DNA from: Melioribacteraceae bacterium
Lineage (GTDB): Bacteria; Bacteroidota; Ignavibacteria; Ignavibacteriales; Melioribacteraceae
DNA length: 64,000 nt
Direction of reading: 5' to 3'
Assembly: GCA_027030245.1 (NCBI GenBank)
Contig: JALVFE010000029.1
Span: forward strand, 1 to 64,000
How positions within the stretch are numbered: the first letter of the stretch is position 1; every line of letters begins with the position of its first letter. Of this stretch, positions 25,115 to 33,183 are shown piece after piece. The notes below the pieces were generated by a model. The model ran no database searches. It was not told the DNA's origin and worked only from the letters and a program-made list of their open reading frames with translations. The position numbers and the translations under genes are program-made.

Positions 25115-25765
25115 CTAAATTACATCAACCGTTAATATACCTATGTTTTCTATTTCAGCTTTTATCCGGTCACCGCGCGAAACTTTTCCAACACCTTCCG
25201 GTGTTCCGGTAAAAATCAAATCGCCTTTCTCCAAAGTCATTTTTCCGGAAATATATTTAACAATATCAACCGGGGAAAATATCATTTTGTTTAGAGTCGA
25301 GTTCTGGCGGGGTTCCCCGTTTACTGATAACATTATTTTTTCGTTGCCGGTTAATTCATAATTTTCCTTGGAAACAAACTCCGATACCGCTGCGGACGTA
25401 TCGAAAACTTTAGCCAATGTCCAGGGGTGACCTTTTCTTTTCAGTTCACTTTGAATATCGCGGAGCGTCATATCCAAGCCAACCGCATATCCGGCTATAG
25501 AATCCGCAGCAGCTTTATCGTCTGCATCCTTTACGGTTTCACCAATTGCCAAAACCAATTCAACTTCATGCTGCATGTCGTTTGAATACGAAGGATGAAT
25601 TATCTTTTCGCCTTGACCAATCAGCACAGACGCCGGTTTCAAAAATATAATTGGGAATTCCGGCACTTCGTTTCCGAGTTCTTCAGCATGGGCGACATAA
25701 TTCCTTCCAACACAAACTATCTTTCCAATACTTACTTTCTCGTTATTTAATTCTATTGACTTCAC
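25115..25765 (-). CDS. Fumarylacetoacetate hydrolase (FAH) family protein
   Basis: Metal-dependent enzyme of the FAHD1/MhpD-like group that hydrolyses, decarboxylates or isomerises beta-diketo or oxaloacetate-type acids. The motif CVGRNYVAHAEELGN at about residues 18-32, metal-binding EVELVLAIG, GLDMTLRDIQ and the C-terminal LIFTGTPEGVG all match. At 216 aa it is the compact form found in many bacteria, often annotated acylpyruvase/oxaloacetate tautomerase. The substrate cannot be set from sequence. It is the third gene of a minus-strand series with the unknown protein and the cupin. Confidence 0.9.
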   Translation of the reverse strand: MKSIELNNEKVSIGKIVCVGRNYVAHAEELGNEVPEFPIIFLKPASVLIGQGEKIIHPSYSNDMQHEVELVLAIGETVKDADDKAAADSIAGYAVGLDMTLRDIQSELKRKGHPWTLAKVFDTSAAVSEFVSKENYELTGNEKIMLSVNGEPRQNSTLNKMIFSPVDIVKYISGKMTLEKGDLIFTGTPEGVGKVSRGDRIKAEIENIGILTVDVI

Positions 25766-25816
25766 GGTTTTTATTCTCCGTTTATTCCGAACAAACAGTT
25801 AATGTTAAATTACCGG

Positions 25817-27085
25817 TTAAGTTTTTTGTTTTTTCTTTTTAGCAGCAGGGAAAAGAATATTGTTAAGTATCAATCTATAACCGGGTGAATTTTTATAAAG
25901 ACTCAAATTTGTGGGCGGATCGTTGACAGCATGGCGGTAGTCTTCGGGATCGTGACCACCGTAAAACGTAAAAGTTCCCCTTCCGTAATTTCCGTGAATA
26001 TATTTTACTTGATCGGTTCCCGCCCGTTCTGCTAAAATGTAAACGGATTTTTTAATCAAACTTTTTCTGAACATTGTTGTTTGACCCATAAATCCGTGAA
26101 TGACGTTAACGTGATTTTGCACAAGCATAGTGGGAACCGGATCGAACTTTGCGGAAAAATCGAACAACGTAAAATAATCGTTTTTCTCGCTTCCTATTTC
26201 CATCGGTTGAATATCGATATTGCTGAATTCGTATATAAGCGGATTCATTTCGAGCTTAAAATTTTCAAAAGCCAAAGTGTTTGAAAAATCGAGTTTGTTT
26301 TGAGCATCCGGATCGGCAGCATCGCCGTCGAACATTCTATCGACAATATCAACGTTCATTGCGGCGAGTGCAATGTCATAAGTATCGGTTGCCGAACACA
26401 TCGCAAATAAAAATCCGCCTTGTGCAATGTATTTTTTTATTGTGGCTACAACCGCTTTTTCCATTTCCGAAACTTTTTTGAACCCGAGTTTTTTAGCTTC
26501 GTTTTCGTAAAGCAATTGCATTTCCCTATACCACGGCGCATTCCGGAAACTTGCGTAAAATTTACCGTATTGACCCGTAAAATCTTCGTGATGCAAATGC
26601 AACCAATCGTATTTTTCCAAATCACCACGTAAAATTTCTTCTATCCATACTTTATCGTAATCAACTTCGGCATACTCGAGGGCAAGGGTTACGGCATCAT
26701 CCCAAGGCTGAAAACCGGGCGGAACGTAAACCGCAATTTTAGGCGCTTTTTCCAAACGGACTACGTCCATGTTTTGTTCGTCGCTTTGAACGAATGCATA
26801 AATATCTGCGGCTTTTTCCGCCGATACCGTTTCGAATGCAACGCCTTTTATCTTGCATTGTAAAGCTAATTCGTCGGAATAATCGAGCATAAAAGAACCG
26901 CCGCGGTAATTTAGCAACCAATCGGCAACTATTCCCTTTTTAAGAGCGTTGAAGGTTATTCCGTATGCTTTCAAATGATCGGTTTGTTTCAAATCCATAT
27001 AAATCAAAAGCTTTGATTGCCCGAACATAATTCCGGAAAGAAGCAGAAATCCGAAAATCCACTTTTTCATAATCTTGCCGTTCAT
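25817..27085 (-). CDS. Exported protein of unknown function (relatives often labelled asparagine synthetase B)
   Basis: Signal peptide (MKKWIFGFLLLSGIMFGQ), then about 400 residues. The opening LLIYMDLKQTDHLKAYGITF and LLNYRGGSF are characteristic of a Bacteroidota/Chlorobi family that, as I recall, is frequently named asparagine synthetase B. It shows no N-terminal catalytic cysteine of a class II amidotransferase and no ATP-pyrophosphatase motif (SGGxDS), so that name is not supported. The stretch GFLFAMCSATDTYD followed by late HGFMG and GRGTFTFYGGHDPEDY looks like a class I amidotransferase-like fold (ThuA/DUF4159-like), which is inference. The ATG at 27085 overlaps the cupin stop; an internal ATG at 27070 also fits. 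Confidence 0.65.
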   Translation of the reverse strand: MNGKIMKKWIFGFLLLSGIMFGQSKLLIYMDLKQTDHLKAYGITFNALKKGIVADWLLNYRGGSFMLDYSDELALQCKIKGVAFETVSAEKAADIYAFVQSDEQNMDVVRLEKAPKIAVYVPPGFQPWDDAVTLALEYAEVDYDKVWIEEILRGDLEKYDWLHLHHEDFTGQYGKFYASFRNAPWYREMQLLYENEAKKLGFKKVSEMEKAVVATIKKYIAQGGFLFAMCSATDTYDIALAAMNVDIVDRMFDGDAADPDAQNKLDFSNTLAFENFKLEMNPLIYEFSNIDIQPMEIGSEKNDYFTLFDFSAKFDPVPTMLVQNHVNVIHGFMGQTTMFRKSLIKKSVYILAERAGTDQVKYIHGNYGRGTFTFYGGHDPEDYRHAVNDPPTNLSLYKNSPGYRLILNNILFPAAKKKKQKT

Positions 27086-27384
27086 TTAATCATTGTTAAT
27101 AACATTTTGGTATTTTGAAGCGCTTTCAGTCCGTGCGGAACATTTGCGGGCATTAGAATAGAATCTCCCGAGACAAGATTAAACTTTTCTTCTCCTATTT
27201 CTATTTCCATTTCGCCTTCCAGTATTTGCACAAAGGCTTCGTAAGGAGATGTGTGTTTGGTAAGTTCTTCTTTTTCCCAAAAAGCAAACAGAGTAATATT
27301 ACCGTTCGGTTTTTTCAAGATTTGTTTGCTGACAATGGATTTTTCTTGATATTCGATTTCCCGGGTTAATTTTGTTTTGTTCAT
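27082..27384 (-). CDS. Small cupin-domain protein
   Basis: Single-domain cupin of 100 aa: cupin motif 1 region SPYEAFVQILEGEMEIEIGEE and motif 2 region GDSILMPANVPHGLKAL. One metal-ligand histidine is visible in motif 2 (PHGL), but the usual HxH of motif 1 is replaced (SPYEAF), so metal binding may be weak. Such proteins are small-molecule binders or isomerases; the function is unknown. It overlaps the start of the next gene (ATGA), indicating coupled expression. Confidence 0.8.
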   Translation of the reverse strand: MNKTKLTREIEYQEKSIVSKQILKKPNGNITLFAFWEKEELTKHTSPYEAFVQILEGEMEIEIGEEKFNLVSGDSILMPANVPHGLKALQNTKMLLTMIK

Positions 27385-27436
27385 ATAATGCGGTTTCCTT
27401 TTTCGTATTTATACCGTTAATTCATTAAAAAGTTCG

Positions 27437-27892
27437 TTAAAATTTCTCGCCTTTTTTCTCGCGGATATGACTACCGACCGGACGGATTCTTCCCCAAATG
27501 GAATAAAAGAAAAGGATAATGGAAATCACTTGTAACGCCGATGCGATAGTTACCGTAAGATTTAAAAATGATGTATGTAAAAAACCGTTGATAAATTGCG
27601 CAACAAACCTGATTCCCGTTGCAATTGTCATTAGCCAATAAACAAAGCGAATGAGATCGGGATTATATTTTTTGTCGGTTTTCTCAGCACGCGGGAAAAA
27701 CCAAAGCGCAACGCCCATTATCATCATAATCACCGAACCAACTAATACAATATGCGTATGCGCGGAAACTATTTCGGCATTATATCCTTGGACATAATAA
27801 TATTTTGAAATAATTAAATATAAACCGGTTAAAATTCCAACTATTAAAAACAAGATGCTTGTTTTAATAAAATATCTGACCGTTGTAAACAT
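27437..27892 (-). CDS. Four-helix membrane protein related to heme-copper oxidase subunit I
   Basis: 151 aa with four predicted membrane helices (about 8-28, 43-66, 82-104, 110-130). Helix II carries AHTHIVLVGSV, which resembles the heme b-ligand helix (H-x-H) of cbb3-type oxidase and nitric-oxide reductase large subunits. The family is a stand-alone fragment-sized relative found in this lineage; the other copper and heme ligands of a true catalytic subunit are absent. It may bind a heme or be an assembly or electron-transfer protein; the exact function is not known. It lies 52 bp upstream of the cupin gene. Confidence 0.65.
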   Translation of the reverse strand: MFTTVRYFIKTSILFLIVGILTGLYLIISKYYYVQGYNAEIVSAHTHIVLVGSVIMMIMGVALWFFPRAEKTDKKYNPDLIRFVYWLMTIATGIRFVAQFINGFLHTSFLNLTVTIASALQVISIILFFYSIWGRIRPVGSHIREKKGEKF

Positions 27893-28093
27893 TTCGGTTT
27901 CCTCTAGTTCGTATAATTATTTTGCTTTCCGGTTGCCAAATTAGAAAAACTTGCGGGATTAAAAAAGTTTTTATCTTGCTCCCGTTTTTACTTTCTCAAA
28001 TAAACCGTTTCTGCCGAATTTTTTGCTATGAATAAATCGCTGTTTTTTTTATCCTTACGTAATTAAAAAGAAATAAACCGGGGAGAAATAAAT

Positions 28094-28957
28094 ATGAAAA
28101 TCGGGTTAATCGGCACAGGCTTAATGGGAAAGCCGATGGGTTTCCGGTTGCTTGACGCCGGATATGAGCTTTATATTTACAACAGAACCAAATCAAAGAC
28201 TGCTGAATTGGGAAAAGCCGGTGCTGTTGTGTTTGATTCACCGGAAGAATTAATAAAACACTCACAAACCGTGATTTTAATGCTTGCTCATTATCAAGCC
28301 ATTCATGATGTTCTTTTTACGGAAAAACCCGACTTAAAAGGAAAAACGATACTCCAAATGAGCACCATCTCACCCAAAGAAAGCGAATCGCTGTATAAAG
28401 AAATAACTTCGAGCGGCGGCGAGTATCTCGAAGCTCCTGTCTTAGGAAGCATTCCGCAAGCAACCAAGGGCGAATTGATTATTATGGTGGGCAGTTCGGT
28501 TCCGCAATTTAAGTCATATAAAACAGTTTTTGACGTTTTAGGTAACAAAGTCATACATGTAGGCGAAACCCCGAAGGCGGCTGCTTTGAAATTGGCTCTT
28601 AACCAATTAATCGTTACGGAAACCGCCGCGTTTTCAATGAGTTTGGGTTATGTGAGAAATTCAAACATTGACGTAAACATTTTTATGGACATATTGCGCG
28701 GAAGCGCTTTGTATGCGCCCACATTCGATAAAAAGCTGGAGCGTTATTTACAGAGAAATTTCGAAAATCCTAATTTCCCGGTAAAACATTTATTGAAAGA
28801 TTTAAAGTTAATTTCCGAAAGTTTTTCTACGGAAAATATTAATAACTTAATCCTGGAAGCCGAAAAACCGATCCTGCAAAAAGCGATTGAAATCGGTTTG
28901 GGCGATAAAGATTACTCTGCGCTTTATAATGTTATTCATCCCGAAGGGGAAAATTAA
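28094..28957 (+). CDS. NAD(P)-dependent beta-hydroxyacid dehydrogenase (3-hydroxyisobutyrate dehydrogenase family)
   Basis: The N-terminal Rossmann motif is GLIGTGLMGKPM (residues 4-15), followed by YNRTKSK, which suits NADP preference. The family's substrate signature EAPVLGS is near 114 and the catalytic-lysine helix KLALNQL near 174. At 287 aa it is complete. Members reduce or oxidise 3-hydroxyisobutyrate, tartronate semialdehyde, glyoxylate or succinic semialdehyde; the GLYR/glyoxylate reductase group is closest in my reading, but the substrate is undetermined. A GGGGAG ribosome binding site precedes the ATG. Monocistronic. Confidence 0.88.
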   Translation: MKIGLIGTGLMGKPMGFRLLDAGYELYIYNRTKSKTAELGKAGAVVFDSPEELIKHSQTVILMLAHYQAIHDVLFTEKPDLKGKTILQMSTISPKESESLYKEITSSGGEYLEAPVLGSIPQATKGELIIMVGSSVPQFKSYKTVFDVLGNKVIHVGETPKAAALKLALNQLIVTETAAFSMSLGYVRNSNIDVNIFMDILRGSALYAPTFDKKLERYLQRNFENPNFPVKHLLKDLKLISESFSTENINNLILEAEKPILQKAIEIGLGDKDYSALYNVIHPEGEN

Positions 28958-28967
28958 TTTGATTTAT

Positions 28968-28984
28968 CGGGGTTTCCCGTTTTG
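28968..28984 (+). terminator. Weak possible terminator
   Basis: CGGG-GTTT-CCCG followed by TTTTG just after the dehydrogenase gene; only four base pairs, so low confidence. Confidence 0.3.
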
Positions 28985-29059
28985 TGATATTACGATAGTG
29001 CTGAACTTTTAAGCAAACCATCAAATTAAACAATTAAAATAAGCGTATTTTAAGTTGTT

Positions 29060-31909
29060 TTATCTCAACAAAACCATTTTACGCACTTTGGTGTGGTCAC
29101 CTGCGGATAGCTTATAAAAATAAACTCCGCTTGGTAGATTCCCAGAGTTGAACGTTGTGGTGTAATTGCCCGGATATTGTTTTTTATTTACAAGCGTTGC
29201 AATTTCCCGACCAAGAACATCGTAAATTTTCAAGGTCACAAACCCCTCCTCGGTACTCCCCTTTGCCAAAGGGGAGGAGGGTGCAATTGAATATTTAATT
29301 GTGGTGGTTGGATTAAACGGATTCGGGTAATTTTGATAAAGCTCAAAGTTTTGTGCAACCGGACCTCTACCCGGTGCAATGCCGGAGGGCAAATCGCGAT
29401 ATTTTATTCTGCTTCTGCTTACGGTATTTTTTAATTCGTCCATTGTTTTTGCCCCGCTTATGGAAAAAGCAACATCTAAAGAATCATTTTGCGATATTGT
29501 AAGTGGTCCAGCGGAAATTACAACCGAAATATCGCTAGGTCCGGCAGAAATAAACTGCAGTCCGCTTGATATAGCAGACCATTTTTCCGCATCGGTAAAT
29601 CCGTCCCATGCGATAACACCGCCGTTATTTCCGTCTTGATCCATTGCGTAAAAATTAAATTTATCGGATGACAACAACGCCAATCCCAGCTTAGTGTCGG
29701 TGGGATTTCCGTCTTCGTCGTAAACAAAACCGAAATTATTCAATGTATCGTAACCCGCAACGTCGCCGTCCCAATCGTTTTCATCCATATCAAAATCGAA
29801 AAACAAGCCGGCGTAAAAGTTATCTATTCGGTTACCCGATTTGTTTATCATTCTGTACCTTAAAATGATATAGCTGTTATCCGGTGCATCCGAAAAGGTA
29901 AACGACGCAAACTTGGTTTCAATTCCCAACCCGGTTGTGTTGCTATCATCAAAAATTGAAAACCCTTGTTGATCGGCTTCAGCACCGGGCGTGGAAATTA
30001 CGAGCGGTTCAATAATTTTAAAATCATTATCTTTTGCCGACGCATCGTTGTTTCTTGCACAATTAACAATCGCGTTTTGTGATGTTCCGTAAATAAGCGC
30101 CCCTTCGAATAAAAGATTATCTTCACCCATAAATCTTAGTCCATCTCCTTCGGTATTGTTCGGGTAATCGTTGTATCCCAACGAGCCGTTACTTGTAAGA
30201 GTCAATTCCAAGTTGTTTATATCCTGATTGGCAAATGTCGGATTTGCATTAAGCGAAATCCATTGAAACCCGGAGTATGAACCGTCGGCAAAATTCAAAA
30301 GCAGATCTATTTTAGCATTCGGGGGAGTGTTTTGATCTATGGAAATTTCAAACTTTCCGTTAGCGTTAGATTTGGTTTCCAACGTTTGCATGCTTCCGAA
30401 ATTGGCATTCCCGTTTACTACAGAAGCATATTGCGGTTGATTTTGAATATTGACATTTAAGTTTGTAACGGGTGACAAATAATTAGTAACAAAAATCTCA
30501 ATGGCAATATTTTCACCCGATTCAATAATTCCGTCGCCGTCGCCTAAATCTGTAATTTCGTAATTTACAACACGTGCCGATTTTGTACCGGTGCGGGAAA
30601 GAGCTTGATAAGCATCTATTCTGCCGGAACCAAACATATATTGAAATGACGGGTTTTTATCATCAATATTTGATGTTGTTACTCTTATTTGCTCGCCGAT
30701 TTGCAAAGGATTATATTGAGGAAAAACACTCTTTACCAAAGCCGCTAATCCGGCTACCAACGGGGAAGACATAGATGTTCCGCTGGCGCCTTTGTATGTA
30801 TCGTTTTGCCAAGTTGAGTATATTGAGACACCGGGCGCAACAACATCTATTGATTTTCCGTAATTTGAAAAGCTCGCTTTCTGATCGACAAAATTTGTAG
30901 CTGCAACTGACAAGACACCTTTATAACTCGCAGGATAAAACGGATCTTGTCTGTTATCGTTTCCCGCAGCTGCAACAACCAACGCTCCTTTTCCGATAGC
31001 GTAATTAATAACTTCTTGAGAGAGCCGTGAATAATTATATCCACCCCAACTGCAATTTATAACATCTGCGCCGTTGTCCGCAGCATATACAATTCCCTCG
31101 TAACCGTGTGAAATCAATGCCGTACCCACATCGGATCTGATGTTGTCTTGCGAAGTCTTAACCGCCATTATTTTAGAGGAAAAACCGATTGACGCAATGC
31201 CAATAGAGTTATCGGTTACCGCGCCGGCTATTCCCGCAACCAAAGTTCCGTGATCGGGTTTGTCTTCCACCGGGTCATTATCCGGCGTTCCGTCAGCTCC
31301 TCCGAAATCCCAACCCCTTACATCGTCTATGTATCCGTTGTTATCGTCGTCGATGCCGTTATCCGGAATTTCATCTTGATTGATCCAAATATTTCCCGCC
31401 AAATCCGGATGATCCCAATCAATCCCAGTATCTACAATTCCAATTACTATGTCTTCGCTGCCTTTACTAATATCCCATGCTTTGTCTGCGCTTATTTGAT
31501 ATAGATGTTTAAGGGTACTGTCGACATATTTCGGGTCGTTAGGTTCATAAACCGTTTCGTAAAGAAAATACGGTTCAGCCCACTCAACGTTGTATTGCTT
31601 TTTAAATTCTTTGATAAACTTTAGTATTTCCAACGGAGAAGCAATTCTAACAATTTTAATTTTCGATAGCTCGTCTTGTTTTGTTCTTTTGGGAAATGCC
31701 GGTTTTATTTCTTCAATATATTTCTCCAACTTATCTGCAGCTTGTGGTTTTGCATACGAATTTTTCTTTTTCAAAGACTCAAATATTGTTTTAATAACAA
31801 ATCTGTCCGTGAAATAATATCCGTTTTCGTTTTTAGCAATTTGTCCGTTAATTTTTGCGAAAAAGAAAAAAAGAATTGTGCTTAGATATATTAATTTACG
31901 GAAGAGCAT
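29060..31909 (-). CDS. Secreted subtilisin-like serine peptidase (S8) with type IX sorting domain
   Basis: Signal peptide (to INGQ), then an inhibitor-like propeptide (about 24-130). The S8 catalytic domain has D160 (GIVDTGID), H220 (DHGTLVAG) and S379 (GTSMSSP). A beta-sandwich region (about 440-850) without a recognised name follows, and a type IX sorting domain (NYPNPFNPTT...YFYKL) ends the chain. It is a surface or extracellular protease exported through the outer membrane by T9SS. 949 aa and apparently intact. The sorting domain contains the same CTCCCC palindrome as two other cargo genes, at 29256-29276. Confidence 0.93.
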   Translation of the reverse strand: MLFRKLIYLSTILFFFFAKINGQIAKNENGYYFTDRFVIKTIFESLKKKNSYAKPQAADKLEKYIEEIKPAFPKRTKQDELSKIKIVRIASPLEILKFIKEFKKQYNVEWAEPYFLYETVYEPNDPKYVDSTLKHLYQISADKAWDISKGSEDIVIGIVDTGIDWDHPDLAGNIWINQDEIPDNGIDDDNNGYIDDVRGWDFGGADGTPDNDPVEDKPDHGTLVAGIAGAVTDNSIGIASIGFSSKIMAVKTSQDNIRSDVGTALISHGYEGIVYAADNGADVINCSWGGYNYSRLSQEVINYAIGKGALVVAAAGNDNRQDPFYPASYKGVLSVAATNFVDQKASFSNYGKSIDVVAPGVSIYSTWQNDTYKGASGTSMSSPLVAGLAALVKSVFPQYNPLQIGEQIRVTTSNIDDKNPSFQYMFGSGRIDAYQALSRTGTKSARVVNYEITDLGDGDGIIESGENIAIEIFVTNYLSPVTNLNVNIQNQPQYASVVNGNANFGSMQTLETKSNANGKFEISIDQNTPPNAKIDLLLNFADGSYSGFQWISLNANPTFANQDINNLELTLTSNGSLGYNDYPNNTEGDGLRFMGEDNLLFEGALIYGTSQNAIVNCARNNDASAKDNDFKIIEPLVISTPGAEADQQGFSIFDDSNTTGLGIETKFASFTFSDAPDNSYIILRYRMINKSGNRIDNFYAGLFFDFDMDENDWDGDVAGYDTLNNFGFVYDEDGNPTDTKLGLALLSSDKFNFYAMDQDGNNGGVIAWDGFTDAEKWSAISSGLQFISAGPSDISVVISAGPLTISQNDSLDVAFSISGAKTMDELKNTVSRSRIKYRDLPSGIAPGRGPVAQNFELYQNYPNPFNPTTTIKYSIAPSSPLAKGSTEEGFVTLKIYDVLGREIATLVNKKQYPGNYTTTFNSGNLPSGVYFYKLSAGDHTKVRKMVLLR
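29256..29276. repeat. Palindromic element inside the sorting-domain coding sequence (copy 3)
   Basis: CTCCCCTTT-GCC-AAAGGGGAG, a perfect 9-bp stem, translated in frame as SSPLAKG at the same loop of the sorting domain as copies 1 and 2 although the host gene is unrelated upstream. Confidence 0.85.
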
Positions 31910-31985
31910 GTATTACTCCGATTTTATTAAGGCAGGCAAGATTATCTAAATTTTAAATTTAATTTACAAGACCAAATTAACCGGT

Positions 31986-33167
31986 TTAGCTTTCAAGAGC
32001 CTGTTTAAGATCTTCTATCAAATCATCAACGTTTTCTATTCCAACCGAGAGTCTGACCAATCCGTCGGTAATTCCGGCGGCTTCGCGTTGTTCTTTGCCC
32101 ATAGACGCGTGCGTCATGCTTGCCGGATGCTGAATTAAAGATTCCACTCCACCTAAGCTTACAGCAAGCTGACACAATTTAACGGAATTCATTACTTTTT
32201 TTCCCGCTTCAATGCCGCCTTTAAGTTCGAAAGAAATCATTCCACCGCAATCTTTATGTTGTTTCTTTGCAATTTCGTATTGCGGATGACTTTCCAGACC
32301 CGGAAAAACCACCCATTCGACTGCAGGATGTTCCTCTAAAAACTTTGCAATTTTTTCGGCGTTTCTACTGTGTTTCTCCATTCTAATAGACAACGTTTTT
32401 AATCCTCTGTGAACCAAAAACGCATTGAACGGATCAATTACTCCCCCGTTTTGATTAAGCACTTTTCTCATTTTCGAATACATTTCTTCGTCTTTAACAA
32501 CTATTACACCCGCAACAACATCGGCGTGACCGTTTAAGAATTTGGTCAGACTGTGCAAAACCACATCGGCTCCCAAATCCAACGGGCGTTGTAGAGCAGG
32601 ACTCATAAAAGTATTATCAACAACGAACACCAAATTGTTTTCCTTGGCAATTTTGGAAACTTCTTCTATATCGGTAATTTCAAGTGTGGGATTGCCGGGG
32701 GTTTCAACGTAAATTACTTTGGTGTTTTGCTTCACCGCATTCTTAACTTGGTTAAGATCGGATGTATTAACAAAGGTTGTTTCCACTCCGAATTTTGAAA
32801 ACACAGTTGTAAGCAACGTAGCTGTTGGACCATAAACGGCTTTAGAGCAAACCACATGATCGCCGGCACTTAACAATGTTTGAAAAACTGTATGAATAGC
32901 CGACATGCCGCTTCCGCAGCCGAGACCTTTATAGCCATTTTCAAGTTCGGCTATTGCTTGTTCCATCGCCTCAACGGTGGGGTTTCTCATTCTGGTGTAA
33001 ATGTATCCGTCTTCCTCCCCTTTGAACAACGCCGCTCCGTGATCGACGGATTTGAATTTGAAAGTTGACGTTTGATAAATCGGTGTGACAACCGGACCGA
33101 ATTCGTAATCTTTAATTCCCGCATGCACACACTTGGAATCGAAACCTACATTTTTTAACCGGCTCAT
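31986..33167 (-). CDS. Trans-sulfuration PLP enzyme (cystathionine gamma-synthase / gamma-lyase)
   Basis: 393-aa Cys/Met-family enzyme of standard length: YTRMRNPTVEAME substrate region (58-70), GCGSGMSAI, DNTFMSPALQRP, and the PLP lysine K209 in LHSLTKFLNGHADVVAG. The C-terminal region SLGGVESLIQHPASMTH with SVGIEN is canonical. It either makes cystathionine from an O-acylhomoserine or cleaves it. It lies 16 bp downstream of gyrA on the same strand, so it may be cotranscribed with the gyrase genes. It is distinct from the 465-aa relative at 17339. Confidence 0.9.
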   Translation of the reverse strand: MSRLKNVGFDSKCVHAGIKDYEFGPVVTPIYQTSTFKFKSVDHGAALFKGEEDGYIYTRMRNPTVEAMEQAIAELENGYKGLGCGSGMSAIHTVFQTLLSAGDHVVCSKAVYGPTATLLTTVFSKFGVETTFVNTSDLNQVKNAVKQNTKVIYVETPGNPTLEITDIEEVSKIAKENNLVFVVDNTFMSPALQRPLDLGADVVLHSLTKFLNGHADVVAGVIVVKDEEMYSKMRKVLNQNGGVIDPFNAFLVHRGLKTLSIRMEKHSRNAEKIAKFLEEHPAVEWVVFPGLESHPQYEIAKKQHKDCGGMISFELKGGIEAGKKVMNSVKLCQLAVSLGGVESLIQHPASMTHASMGKEQREAAGITDGLVRLSVGIENVDDLIEDLKQALES

Positions 33168-33183
33168 TTTTGTTTTCCTTATA

